Assembly (NCBI GenBank): GCA_033002965.1
Contig: JAURVB010013199.1
Coordinates: 92,501-156,500, forward strand
DNA: 64,000 nt
Direction of reading: 5' to 3'
Source: Piper betle
Lineage: Eukaryota; Streptophyta; Magnoliopsida; Piperales; Piperaceae
Within the stretch, counting starts at the first letter, position 1. Each line of letters starts with the position of its first letter. Below the pieces are notes generated by a model. The model was not told the DNA's origin. It saw nothing but the letters and a program-made list of their open reading frames with translations, and did no database searches. Below, one piece after another: positions 46,340 to 58,159 of the stretch. The position numbers and the translations under genes are program-made.

Positions 46340-47415
46340 GATAATTTTGTAATAAAAACTTGACTCGATCGCAACTCGAGTCAATAGTATAAAATAAAAT
46401 TTTTTAAATAAAATAAAATAATTTTGTAATAAAATCTTAAGTCAATTTCGATTCGAGTCAATAGTATAAAATAATTTTTTTAAAAAAAATAATTTCGTAA
46501 TAAAAATTTGACTCATTCTTGACTCGAGCCAATAGTACGAAATAATTTTTTTTAAAATAAAATAATTTATTAATAAAAACTTGATTCGATCTCAACTTGA
46601 GTCAATAGTATGAAATATTTTTTTAAAAAAATAATTTCCTAATATTATATCGAGTCAAAGTTTTTATTAATAAATTACTTTATTTATTTATTTTTTATTT
46701 CATACTATTGACTTGAGTCGAAATTGAAAAAAATAATGACTCACTCATGACTAGATAAAATAATTCGGTAATAAAATAAAATAATCCGATAATTAAAACT
46801 TGACTCGCTCACGACACGTTCATTTCTTGAGTCAAGTTTTTAATATTTTTAATTTTTTTAAAATTAACTCGAGTCAATAAAAATTATTTTTTAAATTTAT
46901 TTCTTAATAATGACTCTATTTGCAATAAAAAACTTGACTCGGTTCTTATCTGAGTCAATATTACAAAATAAATTAAAATAATAAAATAATTTTGTAATAA
47001 AAACTTGACTCAATCTAACACGAGATTGAGTCAATATTACGAAATAAATTAAAAAAATATTTTGTAATTAAACGAGTCAATTTAAAAAAATTAAAAATAT
47101 TAAAAACTTGACTCGAGAAAGGAGTGAGTCATGAGCGAGTTAAGTTTTTATTACGAAATTATTATTATTTTTTAAATTTATTTTGTAATTAAAACTTGAC
47201 TCGATCATGTGCGGGATCGAGTCAAGTTTTTATTACAAAATAATCTTATATTTTTTTAAATTTATTTTATAGTATTAAAAACTTGACTCCAGAAATGAGC
47301 GAGTCAAGTTTTTATTACCGAATTATTTTATTTTTTTAAAATTTATTTTGTAATTAAAACTTGACTCGATCCTGTGTGAGAGCGAGTCAAGTTTTTATTT
47401 TATAGTATTTTATTT
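46340..47415. repeat. Second array of TTGACTCG...CGAGTCAA palindromes (about 15 units, some partial)
   Basis: Same unit type as at 37.3-38.1 kb. Recognisable cores lie near 46,357, 46,437, 46,507, 46,580, 46,652 (half), 46,708, 46,797, 46,866 (half), 46,935, 47,006, 47,076 (half), 47,106, 47,196, 47,280 and 47,358. Several units have lengthened centres (for example GCTCACGACACGTTC). The array ends abruptly against LTR copy C at about 47,420. Confidence 0.85.
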
Positions 47416-47429
47416 TTTAAAATTATTTT

Positions 47430-47594
47430 TAATATAACTCGGTTAAGCCGACCTAGATCTGCCCTCGGTGTCTCAAGATAGAGATGGAAACATGAAATGC
47501 ATAAAATGGGAACAATTGGGTTCTAACACGGTCATACATGCATGTCATGACGTACAAGCAAAAACATGACAAAATAAAAAATGAGAAACCAAAA

Positions 47595-47645
<51 letters not shown>

Positions 47646-50600
47646 GAAAAAGTTTCCCTGAAAAGTGCAATGAGGGCCAACCTGTCCACAACAAGGGTAT
47701 ATAAATACTTTATCAAAACAGTATAATACATAACAATCTACCATAACATCTCATCATTATCTCATTTGTTTTTATTTGAGCCGAGTTTGAACTCAAAGGC
47801 TCCCTACTCATTCACATTTATCCGTTCGTTTCATAATAAACAATTCATCCAGACAAACATATCATAATTATCATTCACATAGCATTAACACACCATCATT
47901 ATACATTACACATGGCAGATACATGTGTGCGCGGTTCCGTGCTGCACCTCTACAGTCTCGATAGCTTACATCCCTCGCATTTCTCACCTATATATATATA
48001 TATAATATATAGAAACCGCCAGTAACGAGTGTTACCGGCCCTAAAAATTACTAATATCAATCTGGCATAAAGAGCAAAATTTCCTATTGAATGAAAACCA
48101 TATACTTCCTCAAGAATTCTCATCAGGGCATATATGGGAGCCGTCGCCATTGGGTTGTCGCCCTCGGGTCGATAGCGCCCCCTTTCCTTCTCATTCTCAT
48201 ACCTTGGCCATTTCTCTATCGCTACTCGCATCAAATCTCATTCCTTTCCGCCCTCTACACCCTCCATATTACTCCTGGCCTTGAGCACGAAGGCCGAGCA
48301 CTCTCAGGCAGTCACCTTTAATACCCTTTAAACTACAAGTCTAAACATGCGCTGCATTACAGTACCTGTAATGTAAAACCCACGATTCGAGTTAGGGTTT
48401 TATATTCAGAACCGGTCGGGTCGACCGTTATTTTTTCGAGTTGAGTCAGTTTCAGGACACGTGTACCGAGCCGACGTCGGTCGCGTGTATGAGCTATGAG
48501 GGTCATGCGTACCCAAGTATATGATGATAACGTTAGGAACACAGCAGAACAGAATGAGTTATCAGAATATATGAGAGTATGCCAGTGATTTTTTTATTTT
48601 TTTATTTTTATATATAGTAGATCGTAGAATTAGTTTTAGGACGTTTACCGCGTTAGGACGCGTTACGGGCATTTTGGGTGGGTTGATAGTTCTAGAGCAT
48701 ATCATTATGATTTTTTTGGTGTTGTTTGATTTTATGGGATTTTTCCCAAATATTTTGGAATTTTTCTTACGACTTAAATATTATTTTGACTCGAGTCGGA
48801 GACGAGTCAAGTAATATTTACGACTTTGCCACCGCACACCCCCGACATCTTCTTCCCAAACCCCGACGCCGCCCCTTTGCAGCGTCGCTGCCGCCGCTGT
48901 CGGCGCCGCCCGGTCGCCGATCGTCGCCGCCCAGCTCCGCCACGGCGTTGCCGTGCTGCCCCGACCAGCCTCGGCCGCTGCCAGGCCGCCGTGACGCCGG
49001 AATCGCCGCCTAGCGCCGCGGCTACATTTCAGCCGCGTCGTCGATTCTGCCGCCGGCGACCGTCGCCGCCACGATCAGGAGGTCGCCTCAACACCCTCAG
49101 CCCTCCAGCGACCTTCCCCGACCGGCACAGAGGCCATCACCGCCCAGGGCGGTCGGATCGAGCCACCCATCGCCGCCGGCTCTGTTTTAGCCTTTTTCCG
49201 GCGAGCCACCGCCTCGGCCGACCATGTGGACGTCGTGGATGTGTCGGGCTCGCCGAGCCGGTTCCAATGGTACCCTATATGACCCCTATCCAGCTAGTAG
49301 ACGCCGCCGGCGATTGTCGCCGGAAAACCACCGGAAGTCGCCGGAAAACCGCCAGTAGCTGCCGGAAAACCGCCGAAAAATCGGAATTTCTGGAATTCGC
49401 CGGAATTCACCGGATCTTCCGCGGGGCTCACCCAGTGGAGCCCGATCGAGCTTCGGACGCCGATGAGCGCCGAATTTGAGCTCCGAGACGCGCGACGGAA
49501 CCCTAGCCGTCGCCGATTGCCGACGACGTGAGGTATAATTACCTCCGATTGATTTATTTAAAATTGATGATAATTGTTAGCATAGCATGCTAGGGTTGAT
49601 TAATTATCATGATGAATATCAGAGTATGAATGAAGTTACATGATGTGATTGATAGTGCATGGAGGATAAGTAGTCTAGTGAGATAAGTAAATATGAGCAT
49701 GTTAATCGAGTATGACGTAACTTAGAAAAACAGTATAAAATTGGTATGAATAGGATGACGTAGAATTATTTTTACATTATGATTACTTGATTGTTGATGG
49801 ATGTTATTCGTATTGTGTGATGTTTGTTGAGTTTGATGCATCATTTAGTTAGCGGGCGTTAGTATCTAGTTTTGATGTGTAGGTACGAAGTAGGAGCTCG
49901 CCGCCTAGGCGCGATGACACGCTTGGAGCTTCCACCAGGTCCGTTTAGGACTCGTCTTGTTTTACGCTTTTCTATTGTATGTTTATGTTATTATTTGCAG
50001 GACGGGTTAAGTGGTGTTTTATTGGATCCCACTTAACTCGGGTCATTTAACCGAATATTTTCCGGATTAATAACCCCTCGAGGATGAGATCCCTCGAGGA
50101 TGATTTCGAAAACAAGATCCACCACAAGTTGCCTTCGGGCCTATTATATGAATCCCTTCCCAGGCCTATATATATAGTTTTATCGAGTTTTCAGTGAGAC
50201 GAGAGATGGAGAAACCGACTGCACGTACCATGCAGAGGATGCCGTGACAGTCAAAGCGGGCTCTGGATTAGTGCCAGCGGACTGTTCCATTCCCGAGGGA
50301 TCCTGACAACTCCGCGTTTGAGTTCCTCACACCCGGAGAACGTGGAGGTTTACGGGTACTGTTTAGTACAGCGCATGTCCGGACTTGTGGTTCAAAGGGT
50401 ACTAAAGGCGACTGCCTGAGAGTACTCGGCCTTCGTGCTCAAGGCCAGGAGAAATATGGAGGTAAGGAGAGGGCTTAGGATAAAGTTTCACGAGAAGTAC
50501 TGAAAAAGAAGTGCTGAGAGTAGCACAGTACCAGCAGCAGTAAGTTCGCGATGCTACCGGGTCTGCAGCCCAGTGGCTCCTCAGTAGTGCCCTTCAGAGT

Positions 50601-53095
50601 GTTCTTGAGGAAGTATATGGTTTTCTTTCATATGAGAGTTTGCTCTCATAGCCAGCTTATTATAGTTATTTTATTTTCCGGACCAGTAACACTTGTTACT
50701 GACGTGTTTTTATACTATATGTAGGTAATAATCACGAGTTGGAGGAGCCAGCTTGGACGAAGGAGCAATGAGGTCTTGTACACACACATGTTAGATTTCT
50801 GAATGTTTAATTTTGTGTTATTATGTTATTATATTGTGAATGACATGTTCAAATGCATGAGACATGATAGAATGTGAAATGATCAGAGTAGCGCAGCAAA
50901 AGTGTGATGGGTTAGGACCCAAAGTTCAGAGAATGATGAATATAATAGATTAGAAGTATGTGTGAATGCTATCGTTGCTATACGTATATATGTTTGAATA
51001 TACGTTTTTGACAGGGTGGCCCCTAATTACATTTTTAGGGGAAATTCTGTCCCTTTTATTTTATAATTTTTACTAATTTTGATTGTAATTGTGTTAGTGT
51101 GAAGTTTAGGTTGCATGTCATCCATGTAGTATCATGTTAGGGTTTTATGAATTTATCCATGCATGACAAGTCGTATCTACATCTTAAGACGCCGAGATTG
51201 GATCCGTATGAGTTAGGTTCAGGTTAGCCAACCTAACCGGGGCCCCGTAACATGCCGGTTCGGTTCACGAGCGTGAACCGGATTTGGGGTGTTACATATA
51301 AACCTCCACATTTCTCTAGGTTTGAGGAACTTAAAGGTGGAGTTGTCTAGATCCTTCGGGAACGAAGTGGGTTCTCCCCAGCTCCAGAGTCGCTCTTCCG
51401 TGCACACGCCCTATCTGAAGGTGTGGCCGTTAGTAACCCTCATTCCATCTCTCACTGAAAACGCGAAAACTATACATATATAGGCTTAGGTTGGGACTTA
51501 TACAATAGGCCCGAAGGCAACTTGTGGTGGATCTTAATTTTAAAAACTAACTCGAGGGATCTCATCCTCGAGGGTTATTAATCCACAAAAAAACTGTTGG
51601 CTAAATGACCCGAGTTAAGTGGGATCCGATAAAACGCCACTTAACTCATCCTGTACATGATAAATCAAATACAATAGAATAGCGTAAAACAGAGAACGAG
51701 TCATAAATGGATCTGGCAGAAGCTCCAATCGGGAGCTCGCGCCTAGGCGGGGAGCTTCTACTCCGTACCTACACATCAAAACTAAATACTAACGCCTGCT
51801 CATGATGCAGTCATACATCCTATATCACACATACATCCATCACGCATCAATCACAGTCACATCAACCTATGTCAATTCTAGCAAGTCTACTTAGTTTAGT
51901 TTGCATTAGATCATGATTATTACTCAGTTATCCTAATTAATTTCTTAGCTTCCATTTTTAACACCTCTCAATCAAACAAATTTCATATTTTATCCTTAAT
52001 CAAATCTACATTTATATATATAATTACAAGACACAATTCACCAATCCAGGCATGCAATTCTAATAATCAGTACCTTTAAATAATTAAATTAGAATAAATT
52101 ATACCTCACGTGATTCGTGGCTCGAATTCGGCACCCTATGGCTTCCGAAGTTCGATAGGGTTCCATCGGAGGGATTCGGCGGAAGATTAGTTGATTTCCG
52201 ACGAATTTTAGTGAATCAAATTTTCCCACGATTGCTCCGGCGGTTTTCTGGCGGGGCAATTGGGGGTAAGAGTTAGCACCGGCTCGGCGAGCTCGTCCCA
52301 ATGGTGGTGACGGCAAGGGCGACCGCGGCGGCGATGACTGCCGGCGGCGGCGTCAAGTTCGGTCAGTCGCTCCTATCAGGCCCACGACTGGCTTCGACGG
52401 CGGCGCTAGGCGAGTGGGTCAAGGGGGTGGTCGTCGGGGTCATGGCAGCGGCGAATCGACAAGGGGAGCGTCGTGGCTTGTGGGGCGATTCCGGCGTTGT
52501 GGGGGCAAGATGGTGGCCTGGGTTGGTTGGGGCGGCACGACGACGACACGGCAAGTCAGGGCGGTGTCAATCGGCGGCAGTGTGGCGGCGGCGACAAACA
52601 CAGTGAGTGGCGATAGGGTTTGGGTGGGGGAGTGTCGGGAAAGGAGATGAAATACTCCAATGGCAAAATCGTAAATAAGTATTGACACGATTCTACTCAG
52701 TTAAATTAATAACTAGTTCGTAATAAATCTTAAAAAAATCTAGAAAAAATCCCATAAAATAAAAAAAACACCACAAGATCCATATGACATGTTCTATAAC
52801 TAACAAACCACCCGAATATGATCTAACACGTCCTAATACATTATTCAGCCTAAACTATTTCTACAATCAAATACATAAGAAGAAAAATACTACATACTTT
52901 CATATATTTTGATAACTCATTTCTCACTATCTTTTCGATATTATCATTATATATTCAGTTACACTTAACTCTCATCGCTCATAAATCACGACCGGCCTTA
53001 ACTCAGTACGTGGTTCATGAAATTGACTTGACTCAAACCAACAGTTGAACCGATTGGTTCGGTAACATAAAACTTTGATTCGAGTCACGGGTTTT
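47430..53095 (+). mobile_element. Solo-LTR-like element, copy C, split by copy B
   Basis: The left part (about 47,430-48,371) is collinear with copy A but lacks its first ~70 bases; the right part (51,297-about 53,095) continues exactly where it stops: CAGTACCTGTAA on the left, then ACCTCCACATT after the insertion, against CAGTACCCGTAAACTTCC in copy A. It ends near ATTCGAGTCACGGGTTTTA. It contains the shared GTTACCGG, CTTGAGCACGAAGGCCGAG, CTCGAGGGATCTCATCCTCGAGG and GGATCCGATAAAACGCCACTTAA blocks, and a GC-rich block at 52,130-52,660. No gag-pol. A TA tract lies at 47,598-47,641. Confidence 0.7.
48372..51296 (-). mobile_element. Solo-LTR-like element, copy B, nested in copy C
   Basis: About 2,925 bases in reverse orientation. 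On its own strand it begins TGTAACACCCCAAATCCGG and ends GGGTTTTACA. Flanking 5-mers are TGTAA (48,367-48,371) and TATAA (51,297-51,301), a target-site duplication with one mismatch. It contains one unit of the palindromic motif (GACTCGAGTCGGAGACGAGTC, 48,789-48,809) followed by a GC-rich island (48,826-49,480) whose open frames are compositional. No internal coding region, so it is a solo LTR of a Ty3/gypsy-like element or a non-coding derivative. The younger of the two nested copies. Confidence 0.75.
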
Positions 53096-53139
53096 AAAAT
53101 CCGATTACAAGGACGGTCTAGATTTATTATTTTAAAAAA

Positions 53140-53480
53140 AATCTCTGCCGACATCGTTGTGGCTGCGGGCGGCCCACCGCAGGCTCATCCGACCACAGGG
53201 TGGCCGGACATGGCTGGGCGTGGCCGGATTGGGTTGCGCAGCCAAGATCAGGCCGTTTTCTTTTTGTCTGTCATGGTTGGGGGGGGGGTGCCCTTCCTCC
53301 CCGCTCCCTTCTCGTGGTTCTGGGGAACCATGAGAAGAGAGCGGGGAAGAAGGGCGTCCCACCCCGCCATGGCAGGGTGCCAACCGCGAGGTGGTGACGA
53401 CCGTGACTGGGCAGTGACACGATGGGGTGGCCTCTGAGGCGGGCGTGACAGCGGCGGAGAGAGGCAACAAGGGGGTGAGA
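53140..53480. repeat. GC-rich segment with a 35-base-arm hairpin
   Basis: Arms at about 53,286-53,320 and 53,325-53,361 are complementary with a few mismatches: GCCCTTCCTCCCCGCTCCC on the left answers GAGCGGGGAAGAAGGGC on the right, with GGTTC/GAACC closing a tiny loop. Preceded by G9. Open frames on both strands follow composition only. It may be a small foldback element or the edge of an adjacent repeat. Confidence 0.55.
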
Positions 53481-54606
53481 AATTTTTTTTATTTTTTAAA
53501 TCAAATATGGGCTGTCCGATCACATGGACAGCCAGGATTAGACTTAAGGGCAGGAAAGTTTTCCTTTTATATATATATATATATGAGCTAAAAGGGAGCT
53601 AAGTAAAGAGTGGAGGCTAGAAGGAGGCATTCTAAGGGCGAGGGTTTAAGAGGGGAAAGCGCGGCCGCTTGCTAGGGGTTTAGCCGCAGCGGGTGAATTG
53701 GGCTGCTTGGAGGTTTATGTTGGACTTTCTTAATGGGCTCCTCTTTCTCTCCCTCGCACCCCCCTCCCCACCACCTTTTTTTTCTTTTATTTTTAATATA
53801 ATTTCTAATGTAATATGCACCACGCATGTCACCCTCACCCAACACAAACAAACAACAATAAATTTGTTATAAATTATTACTCATTAATTAATCAATATAA
53901 ATCAATAATTTTTTCCCCAAACGATATTTTTTCAATTGTTAAAAAAACACAAAACCCGGCTATTGTGCAATCAACCGGTCATCATGTTAACAGCAGTGGA
54001 TGAAATTTCCAGAAGCTGCAACAATCATAAAGCCAGTCAAATATTTATTTTTATAAAAAGAAATGACATTGATGGTTATACACTTATTTGCCACGTTTGG
54101 GCAACATGAACAATAAACATAGATACGGCATACACTAACAAAAAACTTGCGCCTTATCTTTTCTCGTGTAGCTTTCATGCAATTATAATTGTAAGACATC
54201 AAACATACTTCCTTTCTCTTCATTTAGATTGATAAGTAAGCTAATTTAAAAAGAAAGAAGTAATATTATAAAATAGAAGATAATCTACCATCACTTCTGC
54301 ACACAAAAAAAAACTCTTCGTGCCTCTTGGCGGTACAATCTCACACAGTTATCTTTGAGCCATTTTTCACGACGAAGCCCACTCACTTAGGAAACTAAAA
54401 AGTTAAATCAGTTCTCCAATGTTCACAAGCTATTAATTTGAAGCGCAAACTATTAATTTGAAGCGCCTGTTATTCATCTAACCGGGAAGTGGCAATCAAT
54501 ATGTTATCATTCACGGGTAAGGGACACATCTTCCCAGCCGAATGTGGCACAACAAACCTATTTCAGGCAAATTTGCGAAGCACACAGATTCCTATTGACT
54601 TTGTAA
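53481..54606. other. Intergenic, no gene seen
   Basis: Contains a TA tract near 53,568-53,584 and AT-rich sequence. The region beside 54,600 probably holds the 3' UTR of the minus-strand gene that ends at 54,607. Short frames are unsupported. Confidence 0.5.
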
Positions 54607-57600
54607 CTAGTGGGCATCGGAATCTGTTTGATTATGTACATCTTCAAATACCTTCACATGACAGAGTTCACGACCTGCTTCATCAGCAAACATGATCTTT
54701 TTCTCCTTGGGGGCAACCGAAACATTGCTATCTTTCTTGCTGGTTGAATTCTGTAGTCATTCACAAACAGTAACAAAAATATTATCATGACAGTTTAATT
54801 TATGATAAAATGTTTTCGATAAAATTTTGAACTTATCAGTGACGTACCATTATTTTACAAAAGCGATTACAATCGCGTGCCATCATGGCTAGCAATCTCC
54901 TTGCACCATCTTCTAGTTCACTTGCACTCTCAGCCGCACCTCTAATCTATCCAATGTAAAACCACAATCTTGATAAGCTTTGAAGAACTTCTTACAACCG
55001 AAATATTAGAAAACAACAGGAAATATAGATCATGATCTGCTCATCAATAATTGTTGCACTTAAAACTTAAAATTAAGGACAGATAAAAGAAAAATTGTAA
55101 ATGCTGGAGTTAACGATAAACATTGGCTAATAAGCTGTATTCACGAGAGTTGAAAATCTACAGTGAATGCAATCAATAAACAGGTTTATTACTCAACGAA
55201 TGGAAAATGTACCTCTTCATCAGTATATTTCAAAGGTGTAGAGGGGAAGCAGCATAACGCAATGTTTCTTCTACAATAGTTTTCATGCACTTAAGTTTCT
55301 TCAAAAGCTTAGCTGCAAGGGATTCAATATCATGCATCTGTCGCTGTGAGAATCTAATGGCCTTTTGTGCATCTGTCTCAGTTGAAGCGAAACTGTGTGC
55401 TAAATTTTTGAAAGAGCTTTTCCCCATTAAAGAGGAAGGAGAAGAACCATCAAGACTTTTGCCTGATTTACACTCTATATCAAAGGCATTCAAGGGAAGT
55501 TGTGTATCCTTAAGATTTAATCCTGACAAAGAGTACTCATGTTTTATCATCCAAGTCGTCCATCAGGAAGTACACATATTTGATAAAATTCATTCTTACT
55601 TTCAACTAGACCATATCAGTCAATCTTTTTTGTTAGCAATAGTCTAATATTTTCTTACTTGAAAGGTGTGTCCCGCTAAGTTCTTGAGTATCCATAGCTT
55701 GTTGAAGCCTTTTTGAGGTGTTGGAGAAATCACCTACCAAGGATTAGTTCAAGAAACCAAACACAAAGAAATGGCAGACAGTACATATCCATGGACAAGG
55801 GCAGTTAAAATACCTTTCTAGATGATAAGAGTATTCTAGGATGTTTCCTCAGCTTCCAGTCATCAATGTAATTAGGTGACGCTTTCCTTTTCTGATTGAG
55901 CACAACATCAGAAGTAAAAAGTTCAACAGGACAAACAGTCTGTCCAACAGTCGCCTTAGAAAACTCTCCAATATAGGATGAAGCATTATCAAGTGAACTA
56001 GAAATGGCAGGTGAAGTAGATTGACTTTGAAAATCAGGATCAGCAACAATGACTTCAACCACTTGAATGTTTTCACCAGGAGATATGGAATCACCATCAT
56101 GAACTGCCAGCGTTTCTTCATCATTATTGCTCAAGACTTTTCTTTTACAATTCGGGATGGCATTGGAAGTAAAACATTCAGCAGGATAAGCAACCTGCAC
56201 TGATGTATGCTCAGAAAGCTCTTTCATAGAGGATGAAGCATTACTAAATCTACAAGAACTGGAAGGTAAAGTAGATTTCTGAGGAGAACTATCATCATTT
56301 GGAATGTTATAACAGGAAGATTTGCATTCCTTGTCAGGATCCGGTGATGCTTCATCATCTTGCTCATTTTTGTCATAACTTGATTCCACGAAAGTGCTTT
56401 GATTGTTCCTAACTGAATCCAATGATGCTTTGGCTTCACAGAGCAAATCTTGCTGACTAGATCCCAGACATGAAGTGCTTTTGTATTCAGTTGAGATTAC
56501 CCATTGGTCTGTGACACTCAGATTTGGAAACGAACACTGCAGTAAAGGAAATGTTTCCTGAGCCTCCAAAAAGGTCACCTCTTCGGAGCACACAGATGCC
56601 AAATTGATCATTCTGGAATAACCCAATATGTTTGATTCCTCGGGGCGTTCATTTGTGCTTGTCTTGCAATCAAGGGATGAGAAGTAAGAACAAGCCTGGG
56701 AAATAGAGTTGTGTGCAACATCCTGCAAGCACGGTTGCAATATAATTTTTTGGTAGCTTCATCAACTTCAGGAGGCAATCCAGCACAAGACAAGTACACA
56801 ATATTTTCTGAAGCAAAAAAATCAACTTCTTGCATCTGATCTTTACATCTATCTTCTTCACTCTTATCACGAGTTGATCCAGATGACAAATTTGCATCTA
56901 CAGGGCAAGGAACAGAGGAATATTTATCAAGGTGAGATTCAGAACAGTTATCTGCAGGGCAGGTCACATCATGCTTAACTTCAGAAGACGCAGGTGTCAG
57001 ATTGATCATCCTGGAATAACCCAATATGTTTGATTCCTTGGGGCTTTCATCTGTGCTCGTAAAATTAGTATTGCAATCAAGGGATGAGAAGTAAGAACAA
57101 GCCTGGGTAATAGAGTTGTGTGAACTGTCCTGCAAACACGGTTGCAATATTTTTGTTTTGGTTGCTTCATCAACTTTAGGAGGCAATCCAGCACAAGACA
57201 AGTACACAACATTTTCTGAAGCAAAAAATCAACTTCTCGCATTTGATCTTTACATTTATCTTCTTTCCTCTCATCACGAGTTGATCCAGATAACAAGTTT
57301 GCGTCTACAAGGCAAGGAACAGAGAAACATTTATCAGGGTAAGATTCAACACAATCATCTACATAATTTATGTCCACCTCCTCTTTAATGGCACAAGAAA
57401 CATGTGTATCCTCAACATTTCTTGTATTTGTGGATGTAATGTTCAAACAAGCAAGGGTATGGGGAGAGTGTATCGAGTATTTCACGTCCTGATCTGGTTC
57501 TTCCCTTTTAATAACATTTGACACATACTGCTCTCGCATAATGTAGTCGTGAACAAAATCTTCTCCTGATGCAGCAGAAGAAAAATCTGGAATTTTGTTG

Positions 57601-58159
57601 AGACATTTCTGAGCCCTGACTTTCTTTCCTTTTAGTTTCAGAATGTAACAGCTAAGTGGCTCTCCTAGTTCAGTTGTTTCTTCTTTACAAGGATCAGATC
57701 TTTCAGGGTTGACAATTGAGCATGGACCAAAAGAATCCCCATTTCCAGAAATTCCTGATCTCAAGATCTTCAGTTTCTTCTTAGCCTTGCCAATTGAGTT
57801 CTTGAATTCTGTCAGAGTCATACCATAATCGTCTAAATCTACAAAATTTTCAGTATCAACTTCTGCACAGATTCTTGCACAATGCTGTACAAGACTTTTT
57901 GCAATAAAGAAGTTGAAGAAGATTTGTGTTGAATGTCATCCCCAGAACTTGTCATGCTTTCAAAATCAAACTGGTAAGCAGCAGTGATTTCCTTCAACCT
58001 TAACCGTTTTCTTCCCTTCAAGCCTACATTGAGGATCTTCACTACCTTCTCTCCTTTAATTGTGTGAACAAAATGCGTACAGGTACAGCATAGTGATGGG
58101 CAGGTCTCACATATGTGAGTGCTTTCGGCAACTCCAGCTCGCGTGGTAACTCCACACAT
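54607..58159 (-). CDS. Large uncharacterised plant protein with PP1-docking-like C-terminus
   Basis: I do not recognise this family by name. Minus-strand exons: 58159-55814, 55733-55659, 55535-55213, 54946-54848, 54750-54607; allowing for four one-base losses in homopolymers (57,896-57,900; 57,223-57,228; near 56,748; 55,242-55,245) they sum to 2,991 nt, about 996 aa. The acceptor at 55,536 is weak. Visible: a Cys/His-rich N-terminus (CETCPSLCCTCTHFVH), a basic patch KGRKRLRLKE, a long Ser/Asp/Glu-rich disordered middle with two tandem copies of a ~135-residue block, KRK patches that could be nuclear signals, a helical segment QRQMHDIESLAAKLLKKLKCMKTIVEETL, then LEDGARRLLAMMARDCNRFCKIM and a C-terminus KKIMFADEAGRELCHVKVFE. 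The last resembles the [RK]-[VI]-x-F docking motif of PP1 regulators. Likely nuclear and regulatory; function unknown. The start is the first ATG in frame. Confidence 0.75.
56590..57405 (-). repeat. Two-copy tandem repeat (about 407-base period) within the unknown gene
   Basis: Blocks near 56,590-56,995 and 56,997-57,405 align over most of their length: CTTGCATCTGATCTTTACATC/CTCGCATTTGATCTTTACATT, ATCACGAGTTGATCCAGAT, CAAGGGATGAGAAGTAAGAACAAGCCTGGG and GGAATAACCCAATATGTTTGATTCC occur in both. Both encode VYLSCAGLPP...QACSYFSSLDC...SNILGYSRMINL. The unit is an in-frame protein repeat. Confidence 0.85.

Noticed and set aside
37346..47415. CRISPR-like reading of the regularly spaced palindromic repeats
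   Set aside because: Spacers are AT-rich and themselves related, the genome is a plant's, and the unit also occurs singly in an LTR.
48826..49479. 217-codon frame in the GC-rich island of LTR copy B
   Set aside because: Composition-driven; the equivalent island in other copies is not conserved as protein.
52301..52650. Frames on both strands in the GC-rich part of LTR copy C
   Set aside because: Same reasoning: GC-rich LTR segment with no consistent coding frame between copies.
53075..53523. Four overlapping frames of 65-120 codons
   Set aside because: They overlap a hairpin and G-run and are compositional.
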